42,495 bases of DNA from Smittium culicis (GCA_001970855.1 LSSN01000188.1:1-42495); one strand, 5' to 3'. Counted from the stretch's first letter, positions 10,942-25,209 are shown. Notes: a model not told the origin generated them from the sequence alone. Numbers and translations are program-made.

Positions 10942-13900
10942 TTATTTTTTTTTCCCTCTTGTAGCAGCAGGTTTTTTAGCAGGCGCTTTTTTAGCAGCAG
11001 GCTTTTTTGATGTTGAAGTTTTCGCATTTTTGGTAACAACAATGTTTTTAGAGAGCTGAGTAGTTTGAGATCCAGCCGAACCACGACTATCATCTTCATC
11101 ACCACTTTCAGTGGATGAGTCTTCTGATTCGATATTGTCATCTTCTTCGACAATAACATCTTCTAAATCAGGCACAACTCTGCTTTCAGCATGTTTTTTC
11201 TTTGTTCCTGTTTTAGACTTGGTCAGCGAATCGCTTAATTTTTTATTATATTGTCTAGTGAAAGCAGTTTTGACTTTTGTTTCTATTCTGGAAGCTGGTG
11301 GCTTTGTAGATTTTGGGTATATCTGGAGGTCTTGAATTGAGTCCCAGTCCTCTCTTGACAAGTTATACACTTCCATCAGATTTAAAACCTCGTCTATACC
11401 ATCCTATAATTAATTGTAATTTCAATGGTGAAGTTTAGATCATAAGATTGGCAAAATAAAAACAATGGTTGCAGAAAAAAAAACCATATTAGATTGATTA
11501 AATAGAAAACAAACTTACTGCACCATTTTGTATCATTGGATTTGTGAGTGCTAGAGACAATGGTTGTATGTATGACATGCGAACTTGAGTTTTATCGCCA
11601 GAAATAGAGTTTCTCATATGCGAACTTAAGTCACTAAGAAGTCTTTTGTTTTTTGCGGTTGAAGAGTTTTTTCCTAGCCAGCTAAAAAAATAAAAATATG
11701 CACGTGTTTAAAACTAAAATTTAAACAGATAATGTTGATTTTCATTTTTTATTTTAGTATAGTAACAAGACTTTACCCTGGGAAATTATACATGGAAACA
11801 TGTCTACCAGTGATGAAATACGATGGACGAACACATGACATAACTGCGTGGTTAGGTAGTAGGCCCCAGTTCTGGGTGCTATTAAAGGGTAGGGATTATT
11901 TATTTTGACATTCTCAGGTTATAATGTATCAAAAAATAGGGAGACAGACCTGTTGATGGTGGCATCGATTAAATCGGCTTCAGCAATTGAATCAGCAGCT
12001 TTACTAAGCATCATTAAATCGCCAACGCCATTAGGAGCGCAGATGCTGCTGGCCCTAGAAGAAATGTTGCTAATATAATTTTCCTAAAAAACAAAATTAT
12101 TTGGGTAACATACTTAATAAAATTAGAAAATGTAGAGATGCTTGATTGTTTGGGTAAATAAAAAGCGAAATCAATCTGAAGTGATATTATAAAGAAAAAA
12201 AAGTTTTTTTTAGTTTTTAGGATAATCTTACTTGGACCATTAGCGGCATAATGGAGAAATCGTTGAAGTACAAATTTATTTTTTCGTAAAACGACATATC
12301 CCTATACGATCCTGCATTCATATATTTTCCGATAACCTCGAAAGGACCAATAGAAATTTCTTTTTTGTTTTCTGTTGAGCTAATAAAAAAAAGATGCAAA
12401 GCGATCATTTAAAAGGTATTCTTTTTGATTCTTGGTAAAAATGTATTGCTATTAGAAACAAAAAATTGTACAATTTTTTTCCTTGATCGTAAGTCATGGA
12501 GTTGTTAGACAGTTTCCAAGTTGATAATATATTTAGAATTTGTCTCATATCCGACTGAGTAGCTGTAGAAAGTTGATCAGCAGCTGCAGGGTCGATTCTT
12601 AGGCCTTCTCTGTGACATATAGACATTATTCGAGATCTAAACTGAACATAGCTAGGCCTAAATAAAAATAATACAGGTAATAACTTTTAATTATAGAGTT
12701 TAAATCAGATATACATGTATCAGTAAATGATTATAAACTAACAAAAAATGAAAAGATAATCTACCTCTTGAATCTAATATCTTCACAGTGGTTGGCAAGC
12801 GATTTGACTTTTTGGGAGTTTCTGTCGTTACAGATGCAAATTATTGGGACCTAATACAGTTTAAAATAAATAAAGGTTAATTAAAAAAAGAGGTGATGAT
12901 TTAATTTGGGGAATGAATCTAATGATTTTTCTATAAAAAAATTCTTTAGAAAGAAAAAAAAAAAGTATTTTGCGTATGAAAAAAAAAAAAGCAGGAAAGG
13001 AGTTAAAATGTATGAAATGTTACTTTTGTTTCATCGATGATTTTAATGAGTTCGGCAGAGCCACCACGATCACCTCCCGACATACCATCTACTTCGTCCA
13101 TTACAATAACGGTCTTTCCTGTTCTTACTACAGGTGCTTGTGGATCCTATAAATTGCGCAAATAAATTCAATAATTAAAAAAGATTAGTTTAATATTTTA
13201 CTAGATATTTAGGGGTATTCTTGAATTAAATGAGTTCTTATAGATAGAAAAAGAGTTTCTGAGTAAGTGTAATGGGGATAAAAATATAAAAATCGTATGT
13301 ATAAATGTTAAAGATCAACATACTTTATTTTTTAATTTTAAAAACTCGGTCATTGAGTGGTTACCGGATAATACACCCAAGTATTTCTATAACAAGGATA
13401 AAATAAAATAATTTTTATAAAAAAAAAGCGATAGATAGAAATGGTAAGAGTAAGAGGTAAAAAAAGTACTTTAATAGATTCTTTGTTTCTGGAATCACTA
13501 GCATTGAATTCCAAGCAGTTCATTCCAAGCTCTTTAGCTATGAGTTGAACAGACGAAGTTTTTCCAATTCCAGGAGGACCAGAGATGAGAATAGCCTTTT
13601 TATCACTGCCCGAGTTATTGTTCCTATATTATATTTTTTAGATAAAAAAAAGAAGGTATGATAAAATCATGTAGTTTTTAGAGGATATTATATAAAAGAA
13701 AGAGACAGAATGTATTAGTAATATTGAGAGAGGGGGAAGAGAGAAAGTTAAAAAAAGTACCAATTTTTCAGCCAGGCCATGATTAGGTCGATATTTGATT
13801 TATTACCACAAATTTCCGAAAGTTTCTTAGGTTTATACTTTTCAGTCCAAAGCTCACATTTGGGTTCACTTCTGTATACCAAAAATAAAGTAAAAAAGGT

Positions 13901-16900
13901 AAGATCGAGTTTTGACCAAGTAAAAATAGATTAATAGGAAATGGGTAAAGGTTAAATTTTGCTTAGGATTATGATTTGACAGGTATGTAAGAGATATATA
14001 GAGATAAGGGGACAAGTAAAAAAGATATAAAAAAAAAGTGAGGTAACTTACGTTGATTGAGGCGCATTTTGATTCTGTAATTGAGGAGTAGGATTCATGC
14101 TTTCAAGTTTAGGTTTGGTGTCAGTGCTTTCAGATATCCGAGTGTCTATCGATGAAGATTTTATAGAACTTTTTTGGGCTTCATATTTTGCAGAATCGGG
14201 TTTTTCATCCAATTTGATGTCTATGTGATTTTCTGATTTGGAGTTAATATCATCAGCAGTGTTAGTTAGTGAAGATGAGCTCGTTGAAGGGCGCAAGGAT
14301 GTAGTGTCTTTTGATGGTTTGAAAATTTCGACGAGAGCGACAAAAGAGTCTTCATCAAGAGTTGGGGTATTAAGCTGCTTAGCCTTATTTACTTTACTGG
14401 AGCCTGGGTCTGTACCGATAACTAAAAACGAAGTTTTTGAACTTACTGCACTAGTGTTTCGACCGCCATACCTTTTGACAATATCTCCAAAAGTGTCTCT
14501 TGAATATGAAGGCAACTCGCCAGTAATGACAAAGGTAACTCCCTAAATAAATAAAAAAAAACCTTAGTATATGTTTGAGCGGTAGAAGTGGACTAGATAT
14601 ATAAATACTTTAATATTAAATTTTTTTCTAAGATAAAAATCTAGCAAAAGAAATGATAGGTAGGTATAGAAAGATAAGTATAAAGTTATATTTAATGAGA
14701 CGTTTTTAAAATTTAGAAACAAATAAAAAGGGATTGCTTACATCAAAGCAGCCTGGAGAACCGACAGGAATATCGCGTGAGTTAAGAGGAGATTCATTGT
14801 TATTTTTTGCATTCCAAGGGCTAAGTACGTAGTAATAAAAAAATTAGATAAAAAAGTTAGAAAGCGGAAATAAAATTAAATGTAATAAAAGATGATTTTC
14901 TAGAAAATAGAGGAGGAGAAGGGGGAGTGTAATTTGGTACAGATATTACAGGGATGGAAAGGAAATTTAAATAAAAAAAAAAAAGAAGAAAAAAGGGGAT
15001 TTTTACTTGTAGGTTGATTTTTCCACAGTGGCAAGAGTATTTCCCATGACAACATTGACACCAGCAGATAAAGCACGGGTAAGAATTTCGCTATCAGTAG
15101 CTTTATCAGTTTTAGTCTTTTTAGTAGCAGTAGGTTTCTTGGCTGGTTTTTTGGCTGGGGCGTCGGTATTTTCGAATTTCTGGTAGCCGACATCGTTATT
15201 ATCGTTATTTGCGTATTCGTCGTCTGAAATAGTGGATGTCATTTTGCGCTTTGACGGTTTCTAAGAAAATAAGATTTAAAATATGACATGGATTTTTAGT
15301 ATTATTTGTTTATTTTTTTTGGTAATTCTGATGTAAAATTATTTCATAGGAATATTTTTCTATTTATAAGCTATAAATAAATGTGAGATTATTATGATGA
15401 GCATAGCTTTATCTACCAAATATTTCCTAATGATTATATTTGATTTTAATTTACAAATCGTATAAGAAAATATTACTAATAGAATATATGATAAACCAAT
15501 AACTTATGTCTAACAGTAATAGCAAACAAAGCACTAAAAAAGAAAATTAAAAGTATCGCAACTCATAATAATCTCCAAAATAGTGGATGGCATCAGTATT
15601 AATTAATGCAATTTATATGAGATGCATGATTTTAAAAATCTGAGGAATTATTAAGTGGTATTATAAAATGCAGTATATAGACAGGGATATGAGAGCAATC
15701 TTAGCAAAGATAAACAAATTTTAAAAGAAATCAGCGATTGATTAAAAAAAAAAAGGATCTCAGATATTATCAGCTAAATAAATATATCTTTTTGCTTTAC
15801 CAAATTCCACATTAATTAATTCATTTCATAATGTTTCTTGCGAGTAAGTAAAAAATTTTATGGGTAGCATATAATTGAGAATGTTTTTAATAATGTATTT
15901 TAACTCAAAATAAAACGCCTACAATCATACGCGCATAATTGTTTTTTTTTTTTTGATTGATGGTATAAAGGAATCGCCAATTGTTATTTTTTTTTAAACA
16001 AAAAATAGCGATATTGTATAAAGTAAGAATGAGTGTGTGCAAGTGGAGATGTAGCTTACTTTAGGTTCGGATTTGACTTTAAAGAATTCAGACGGATCGA
16101 TTTCGTCAAGCTCCTCGATTTTGGGAGTGGTTTTTACAGGCAGTTTTTTAGCTACTGGTTTTTTTGCAACGAAATCATCTTCACTTGATCTGATTAAAAT
16201 TTTTTTTTTATTTCAATTGAAGTAAGCGTTAAAGGATAAATTAAAAATAGTATGCGAAATAATGATGGGATGAAGGTTCACCAATGATAGTGTACTTACT
16301 CTTTAGAGCGGGTTTATCGAATGGTTATAATTAGAAGGATTTCGGAGAATTTATGAATTAGGTATATAATCAAGCATAAAATAAAAGATATCGGTTATTT
16401 GTTAGATTTGGAAGATTTGTTAGGATCGTATTTATAAGGTAAGAGAACAATAGACTGAATAGTATATACGTGGAAAATAGAATTATGTAAAAAGAAAGAT
16501 GTATTATAATGGTTGGGGGACAAAATGCGGCAAAGGTAAAATAAAATAATCATAATTGACAAAGAGTTGTGTGCTTTGATATAGGTAAAAGTGATATAAA
16601 TATAGCTATAAAAGTAGATATAAATATAAATGTGAGTTGAACTAAATTAATGTACCGTCAATTATGGTGTATGATTTAGCAGCTCCTCTAGCTGGACGTT
16701 TCCTAGACTTGTGTCAAAAAAAAAACAAAAAAAAAAAACAAGACAAGACAAATAATAAGAATCAATGTAATAATGCGTGTTAAGGTAATAATATCGCTTA
16801 AGAGTATAAAAAATAGGAAAGAATGTAGATAGAACATAAGTTATTACTGCTGTTGGCGAGCTGGTATCGGGCTTGCTGTCGCTTTTAGTCTTGAAAAAGT

Positions 16901-16913
16901 CTCTGATATTCAT
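10942..16913 (-). CDS. RFC1: Replication factor C large subunit (clamp loader), about 18 exons
   Basis: Loads PCNA onto primer-template DNA as part of the five-subunit RFC complex in the nucleus. Exons read on the minus strand: 16913-16848, 16707-16656, 16189-16060, 15260-15007, 14820-14742, 14542-14052, 13871-13761, 13623-13470, 13386-13324, 13146-13024, 12850-12765, 12657-12472, 12379-12232, 12083-11950, 11878-11777, 11681-11519, 11403-10942. From 16189 on, all splice phases agree. The product is about 934 residues. The N-terminus MNIRDFFK is an RFC1-type PCNA-binding box. A BRCT domain follows (about 195-270, GVTFVITGEL, KRYGG), then the RFC box (LWTEKY), Walker A GPPGIGKT (about 410-417), Walker B VIVMDEVD (about 480-487), the RFC1 C-terminal domain (about 640-780, with QNW and MSYIQPLS) and a Lys/Ala-rich tail. 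The join between the second and third listed exons is one base out of frame, so a small exon or an error lies there. Confidence 0.93.
15383..15580. repeat. MITE family 2 copy inside an RFC1 intron
   Basis: The left end GTGAGATTATTATGATGAGC and the right end CTCATAATAATCTCCAAAAT are inverted repeats of each other, and both match the element at 2905-3101. The copy lies wholly inside the 800-base intron between the RFC1 exons ending at 16060 and starting at 15260. This explains why that intron is much longer than the others. Confidence 0.6.
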
Positions 16914-17392
16914 TACTTTCTAAATAATTTAAAGAGCGCTTAAACCTAAGATTTTATATTATTGTTATGAAGTAATGTTTGACTTTATAAAGTGTTTTAT
17001 TAGTAATGTTATTTTGCACTATTCTAGTAAATCAACCTTAAACGAAGAGAAAATTGATTTCTATTTTTTTTGATTTGATAAAACATTTTAATACTTATTT
17101 TAGAAATGATAATAATAAATTTATTGCATAGCTAAAAAGTAAGTGAAACTAAAAAAAAATCAATTAAAATAGTTTTTAAATAGACGGAATAAATAAAGGG
17201 AATTTATTGGACATCAAGATTGTTATAAGCAGAGACTGCATAGTTATTGGATGGAATGGTCAAAAGTAAACAAGATACACTTATTTTTTAAATAAAAAAG
17301 AGAAATATTAGTATAAAGGTTGGTAGGTAAAACGAATAGCAGGAGAAAGAGAAGAATTGTGATAAAACAAGAGAAACGGATACAAAACAAAA
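16914..17392. other. Intergenic, upstream of RFC1
   Basis: About 480 bases between the 3' end of the CCCH-protein gene and the RFC1 start codon, both on the minus strand. It must hold the terminator of one and the promoter of the other, but no specific site is recognisable in this AT-rich DNA. Confidence 0.4.
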
Positions 17393-19115
17393 CTATTTTT
17401 TCATTTTTCTAGATCTGTTGCGACGACGGCCAGCAACTTTAGGGATGTCTGGAGATACGGGATGGATCAAGTTACATTTAGAGACGGAACAGCATTTAGG
17501 GTAATTAGTGCATATTCTGCTAGGGCTGTTTTTAATAGAAAGAGCTGGTGAGAGGGTCTGAGAGGAGCGTTTCTTGTTTGATTTCGATTTCTTTGATTTA
17601 ATTGGGGTAACATAAATATCATCCTTAGATGGCGAAGTTTGAGCAATTAAGTTCGAGAGGGTTTTCTGTGTGGATAGTGGGATTTGGTTGCTTATTGACG
17701 ATGTATTGTTATCGTCGTTTATAGATTTAAGAGTGTTACTAGATAGCTTTGAGTTTAAGCCATTAGTAGTAGCTTGATTGGTAATGGTGCTGGCAGCGAT
17801 TTCAGGAGTTTTAAAGGAGTTATTTTGAGAAAATATTTGGACAGCTGGAGTTGGAGATTTTATACTTTGTTTAGAGTTTTTCTGGGATAGAATTTTGGAG
17901 TTGGAAGATTTATTTAACAGAAGTTTAGAACTTGATTTATTGAGAAGCTTTGAGTTATTGATAGATTTTTTAGTAGATTTAAGACTAGCATCGTTTGATT
18001 CGTCTTCGCTATCAGAGTAAGAAGTACTTTCAACGTTTGTAAATAAATTCTGAGGTAAATTGAAGGTATTGCTGTCAGTTTTAGGGATCAATGGCGAGGG
18101 ATTTTGGTTTCTATTTGAAATGATGTTTAAAGAATCGATATGTATTTTAGAGTTTGATACACCATTTTCAATTGATTCAGTATTTGGTACATTATTTTCG
18201 TTTGCAATGGTGTTTGATGTGGAGCTATCTGTTAGGCTGATATTTGAGTTTTTAAAGTCAAATATTTTGGGCTTTTTATTTGCTGATGAAGAAATATCTT
18301 GGCAATGGTTAGAATTAATGGAGGATGTGGAAGGATTATCAGTAAGCTGTTTAGAATTAGAAATATTTTTAGAATCGGCAGAAGTTTTTGAAGAGTTAGC
18401 TAGAGCGGTATTTTTATCAAAAGAATCGATGGGAGAAATAATTGTTTGAGAGTTTTCAATTGCTGCAGGATTTTCATCAAAAGATTTATTATTTGGGGCA
18501 AGAATTTCCGGATCACGAGTAGAATCATTAATAGTGTCGATTGTAGTATGGTCTAAATAAACGCGTTCAAGATTTAGAGAAGATAAAACAGGATATAATG
18601 TAGGGAATAAATGATAAATACCTTTATTAGAGGTAGTAGAAGGAGATATGGTTAGGGTATTAGAGGGATGAGCGCTGGATTGAGAAACAGTATTTATGTG
18701 TGGGGAGTTTGTGATATTAGCATCATCGGTGAAACTTGGTTGAGCAGAAGTGGAATTTTTGGGAGAGAGGCAGGGGGTAGTGCGGGTTTGTTCTGTGATT
18801 GAATTGTACTTATTTTTGGTAGGAGATTGGGTAGTTTCTTGAGCACTTTGAGAGTTTAATAGACTGCGTTCTAAATAAGGGAGGAGGTAATTTTCAGAAT
18901 AAAATAAAATTAAGATAGTGGAAGAAGTTTTGATATGTTCTAAAAAAGTAGCTTAAGGAGTGGAGTGATTTGGAAATGAGAGGGGGGAGGAGTATACCTT
19001 CATCGGGAGTAGCAGAATTTGAAGATTTACTTCTTCGAATTACAATAATAGCAGTGGTAGCCAAAGCGAGAGCAAAGGCACACGAAGCGGCGAAGTAAGT
19101 GATAGAGCTGGACAT
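17393..19115 (-). CDS. Membrane-anchored low-complexity protein with a C-terminal CCCH zinc finger
   Basis: Two exons on the minus strand, 19115-18998 and 18870-17393, joined in phase 1, give 531 residues. Residues 5-26 form one hydrophobic segment (ITYFAASCAFALALATTAII) followed by Arg-Arg-Ser-Lys, a signal-anchor pattern with the bulk of the protein predicted on the cytosolic side. The middle 400 residues are Ser/Thr/Asn-rich and without recognisable domains, with a Ser/Leu/Lys repeat-like run (NKSS, SKLL). Near the C-terminus one zinc finger has spacing C-x5-C-x5-C-x3-H (RICTNYPKC...NLIH), as in Nab2/ZC3H14-type poly(A)-binding fingers, followed by a very basic tail (GRRRNRSRKMKK). This could be an RNA-binding protein tethered to ER or another membrane. 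I do not recognise the family and give no gene name. Confidence 0.75.
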
Positions 19116-19481
19116 TAAAGTTTAGAATTAAGAGGGTATACAAAAGATAGCAGTGGATTAAGAAATGAACGATAGTAAGTAGGTGCTATGTATTATAAGA
19201 ATAGATATCAAAAGAAAAATTACGGTTCAAATAAATAGGAGGTAAATAACAGATAAAAGTAAAGACAAAAAAGAGTTTAGATTAGTATTTTTGAATAGAA
19301 ACGAATATTTTTTATTGTTAGATTATAAATGGACGAAGAAAAAAAAGATAAATTTTTTTGAGCAGTATAATTGGAGCGAATGGCAGAAATCATTAAAAAT
19401 AGCAGTATTTTCCATTTAGAGATCATTCCAAGAAATAAAAGAAAAGATTTCTAAGCCATCAAATTGGCATAATTCAAGGCA

Positions 19482-19844
19482 TTGAGTGGCAGCACCTGGA
19501 GTAGCTCTTCAAATATATTGGATGATGATAATAACGTAAACGCTACAAGTATATTGGATGCTGATAATAATGTAGGCACTGCAAATATTGTGGAGTTTGG
19601 CAGTGTTCTTGTGTGGGAAAATCCATGTTTGGGTGTGTTTAAATGGCTTTTCTGTTTGTGCTATAGTCTTACTTGTGCGGAATTAACCAAAAGTTTTGTT
19701 AATTTTTATTTAGATACTCGACTTGGGCTCGATGAGGAAAATTGCAGGCTTAACGCTGGGAGCGAATATCCTATAGAAAGTCAGAGTTTAGATATTGGTA
19801 GTAATTTGCTCCTACTCTTTCTTTGCTTGTTGTGTCGCCTCTGA
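19482..19844 (+). CDS. Hypothetical open reading frame, doubtful
   Basis: An ATG-to-stop frame of 120 codons. The first part is Ser/Asn/Asp-rich and contains a 36-base tandem duplication (two copies of an S-x-ILD-x-DNNV unit). The middle has a hydrophobic Cys-containing stretch, and the C-terminus is leucine-rich. No family is recognised. Codon content is richer in G/C than the spacers, but there is no other support that it is expressed. It could be a piece of a dead gene. Confidence 0.25.
   Translation: MSGSTWSSSSNILDDDNNVNATSILDADNNVGTANIVEFGSVLVWENPCLGVFKWLFCLCYSLTCAELTKSFVNFYLDTRLGLDEENCRLNAGSEYPIESQSLDIGSNLLLLFLCLLCRL
19510..19582 (+). repeat. 36-bp tandem duplication
   Basis: Two adjacent copies of a unit beginning ATATTGGATG and continuing TGATAATAA, differing at a few positions. 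Each copy encodes an ILD-x-DNNV peptide in the frame of the doubtful reading frame, and the period keeps the frame. Confidence 0.6.
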
Positions 19845-20781
19845 AAAATAGGCGCCGTTTAGGTCTAAGTATTTATCAAATCTAAAATATGGGTAAGACC
19901 AGGTTAATAATTGTGGCCAATAAATGCAAAGCATTAATGAAAAATCGAAATTGACGCGCGTTTTAACAAGCAGTAATTCGCTGAATATGACACGATCTGC
20001 GAAATTGTCAAATTAACAGCCATCCAGATTAAGAAACAATCAATCAATAGAACTGGAGCCAGTAACTATTCTGCTTTTAGTAATTGGTTTGGCTTACTGG
20101 CGGGATAACTGGCCATCATTTAAAACTATTAGCAGAATTAACAGCATGCTCAACATGTATGTGCCAATAACAATACACGTTTGATAAATCGATCTAAAAC
20201 AGGGCAAAATAAGAAGGAGTAATAGCTGAGAAATGGCCTGACGCATAAACGTAGGCAGAGAAAATCAACAAGTCAAAGCCCCTCCGCAAATTCGCCACAG
20301 AATCAGAAATAATATCGAGATGCAGAATCGCATTCTTTTGCCAAGCCATCACTTAGTGCTTAGTCAGTTTCTCCTCTAAATGATCGATTTCTGCAGTGCG
20401 CAGATGGTTATCACATACTAACTTTAACCTTACCAGTTTAAATGATCTGCTAAAAACACCAAAATTTGAGCTAATAGTTAAAACTTCCACAACGCTATTA
20501 GACTTATTAAGCTGTGAAGCTGAGATATTATGAAGTTTAGCCCTTGTGGTAAATTGCACTATAATACTTGTTCAAGATTAATTACACAGGGAAAACCACA
20601 ATAAAAAATTATTCGCTTTCTAAGCTAAAAGCGCAAAATCGAATATACAGCCTATAAAAAAAAGACAAGACTATACTCAGTCACTAAATACCTAAAGCAA
20701 AGTAACCACTTTATCTTTAATACATAAAAAAAAGGAAAAAAAAACTACTTATAACAATAATTAATAAGAAATTTACCCAAT

Positions 20782-22132
20782 ATGTTTTCTAGGCTCATAT
20801 CAGCTACCAAAAAGCCCTCCATTATTACAAAAGTCAAAATGTTTAGTTCAGCTACTGGTAAAATTATCTTTTTCTAAATCTTGCCTTCAACTATTCCATA
20901 CCCCCAACTATTTAATTATATCCTCCTAAAATTCATACTCATTTTCAAATAAAAATATACCAACCTTTTTCATTACAAAATATATTGCTTTTCGTTTTTT
21001 AAATAACAAATACAATTTTAATTTCATTTTCATTTCTTTCAAGTAGGTGCTGCTAATTCAAGACTATGTTCTCCCCAATTCTTATCAGAAAACATCAATA
21101 AAGTCAAAGTTCTGGATTGTTCATGGTATCTCCCAACCTTCAACAGGGATACTCTAGCTGAGTTCAACCAACAGCGAATCAAAGGGAGCTTCTTTTTCGG
21201 AATTGATACCGTCAAAGACCACTCAACTGATCTTCCTCACATGATCCCTTCTGAAGCTGAATTTAACAAATACATGGGTTTGATATTATTTACTCACTAT
21301 ATTACAACGCCTCTATTATCTTTCTTTTAAAAAAACTTTATCCCTTAACAATTTCCCCCCTATTACTATTTTTGTTTTTTGGATAGACGACCATGGTATT
21401 TCTAACGATGACCATATAGTTTTATACGACACTTTTGGCTTCCAAGGCGCTTGCAGAGTTATGTGGAATTTGGAGGTACGTTCTCAATAATTTATGGGCT
21501 ATTTGTACCAATACCGTTTTATAGCCAATTTCTTTCATTTGTATATTCCACAATAAATTTCATAGACTTTTGGCCACAAAAACGTCCAAATCCTTAATGG
21601 CGGCTTTCAGGAATGGAAGAAACTAGGTCTTCCAATCGAAACCACGCCTTTCACACCACCTAGCAATAAACCTAGCGGAAACTATTCTAGCAAGATCGAC
21701 CGCTCTTTAGTTACTTCAAAATCCCAAATCCTTGATTATATCTCTCAACTAAATAGCTCTAACGGCCAGAATGGACCCTTAATTATTGACGCTCGACCAG
21801 CCCCACGCTTCAATGGCGTTGAAGCTGAACCCCGTCCTGGTCTAGCTATGGGCCATATGCCCCACGCATACAACGTCCCATTCCCACACGTCTTCACTGC
21901 TCAGGACAGCGGCGCAATCGTCTGTAAATCAAAAGACGAACTTGCTGCTGTATTCAAAGATTTGGACTTGAGCCGCAAAATTGTTACTACTTGCGGAAGT
22001 GGAATCACTGCCGCCTGCCTATACGTCGCCCTCAAAATTGCCGGAGCCAATGACGTCTCCGTGTACGATGGCTCTTGGGCCGAATATGGTGCTGATCCTG
22101 CCAATCCTGTTATTACTTCTACCTCCATTTAA
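20782..22132 (+). CDS. MPST: 3-mercaptopyruvate sulfurtransferase (tandem rhodanese domains)
   Basis: Transfers sulfur from 3-mercaptopyruvate to thiol acceptors in cysteine breakdown, and in some eukaryotes feeds tRNA thiolation. Four exons, 20782-20857, 21047-21277, 21387-21475 and 21566-22132, agree in phase and give 320 residues, close to the usual 300. The first rhodanese domain starts VLDCSWYLP, contains the F-GIDTVKD pattern and ends LNGGFQEWK. The second carries the active-site loop CGSGITA with the catalytic Cys at about 275. CGSG rather than CRKG distinguishes mercaptopyruvate sulfurtransferase from thiosulfate sulfurtransferase. The C-terminus DGSWAEYG is typical. Two in-frame ATGs (20782 and 20839) flank a Ser/Lys/Arg-rich, acid-free segment that looks like a mitochondrial targeting peptide, so the first start may give a mitochondrial and the second a cytosolic form. 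Confidence 0.93.
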
Positions 22133-22317
22133 ATTTTCTTCCAATTTATTCGCTCTGTTTTTTTTTTTTTTTAATTTAAAATAAACACTCTCTTTCCCTA
22201 ACAAATAGTCCTGTATAATTACTAACTCAATATATACAATTAAATCTTTACAAATATTTTATTCTCGTATACCAACCCACTCCATCCCCAACATTCAACT
22301 CTTCGTCTAAACCGTAA

Positions 22318-24303
<1,986 letters not shown>

Positions 24304-25209
24304 ATACAACCTCATTTTATTAATAATTTTAGACCCATTTCATTTTTTTTTTTGCCTTTTTTTCTTAAATCATTTCTTTCTATCTGCAAATTCAAGTAAA
24401 AATACTGATATATTAGGGATATTATTTAGTAATCAAATTATTTTTCAACCTCATTTAGTGAATATAACTTTTATATTAATATGTCATATAAATATTACAT
24501 ATGCACATACATATAACTCAATCCGCTACATTGTAATTAATTGAGTTTTTTATTTATTAATTTAAAAATACTCGTATATCCATTAGCCCTTTCACGTCCA
24601 ACATTCTTTAAAAAAGCTAAATCGCTGATTCGTCAGCAATTTATAAGTAAATTTATTATTTGCTACTGTCCAACCAACAACCAATATTTCTTAATGCCGT
24701 GGAATTAAACTATTTTTAATAAATGCAGTTGGCTATACTTTGTAGATCAAAAACAGTCTACCTCGCGGGAAAGGCTTAAAATATAATGTTCTAGGCAATA
24801 TTACTCAACACTTTTGAAAAAAAAAAAAGCTTAATCTACTTTTGTATGAGATACGCTATATTATTGGTCAAGATATCATCTATATTATCCAACGTTAGAG
24901 ATTATTAATATTTGAAATTATATTTTTGTTCCGCAAAATAAAGCAAAAATTAACTCCATTTATTACTTTTAAATATCTTTCTTTTTGCCTTATTAGCTTT
25001 TGTTTTAAACTTAAATCAGTTTTCTTTTGGCAGTAAGGAATTATTTTATTATCTGATACATATTTTCCTAGTACACAATCTATATTTCTTTATCATCAAT
25101 ACCTCCCCTTCCCGCTCCATCTCTTTTTTTATAAGCTTAATACTTTACATAGCAGCTATTGACATATTTGTTTTAAATTAGTTTAGATAATTTGTTATAA
25201 CAGCTTCAA
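24304..25209. other. Intergenic spacer between NKAP and TMCO1
   Basis: About 900 AT-rich bases. The only structured content is the MITE family 1 copy at 24585-24776. The open stretch running past the NKAP stop in another frame is not supported as a gene. Confidence 0.5.
24585..24776 (-). repeat. MITE family 1 copy, about 192 bp, minus orientation
   Basis: The ends AGCCCTTTCACGTCCAAC and CTCGCGGGAAAGGCT are inverted repeats. The interior holds the family block in reverse (TTGGCTATACTTTGTAGATC then AAAAACAG) and TATAAGTAAATTTATTATTTGC, which is shared with other copies. It is a complete, non-coding element. Confidence 0.65.

Larger units (their letters stand above)
19116..20781. other. Spacer between divergent genes, with an unassigned island
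   Basis: The region separates the minus-strand CCCH-protein gene from the plus-strand sulfurtransferase gene. About 19450-20580 is richer in G and C than normal spacers here and has open stretches on both strands (19482-19844 plus; 20353-20559 minus), none with a recognisable domain. It could be a decayed gene or transposon. Confidence 0.35.

Noticed and set aside
18060..18449. 129-codon plus-strand frame opposite the CCCH-protein gene
   Set aside because: It is the complement of the Ser/Asn-rich coding exon, whose frame continues through it in phase with the upstream exon.
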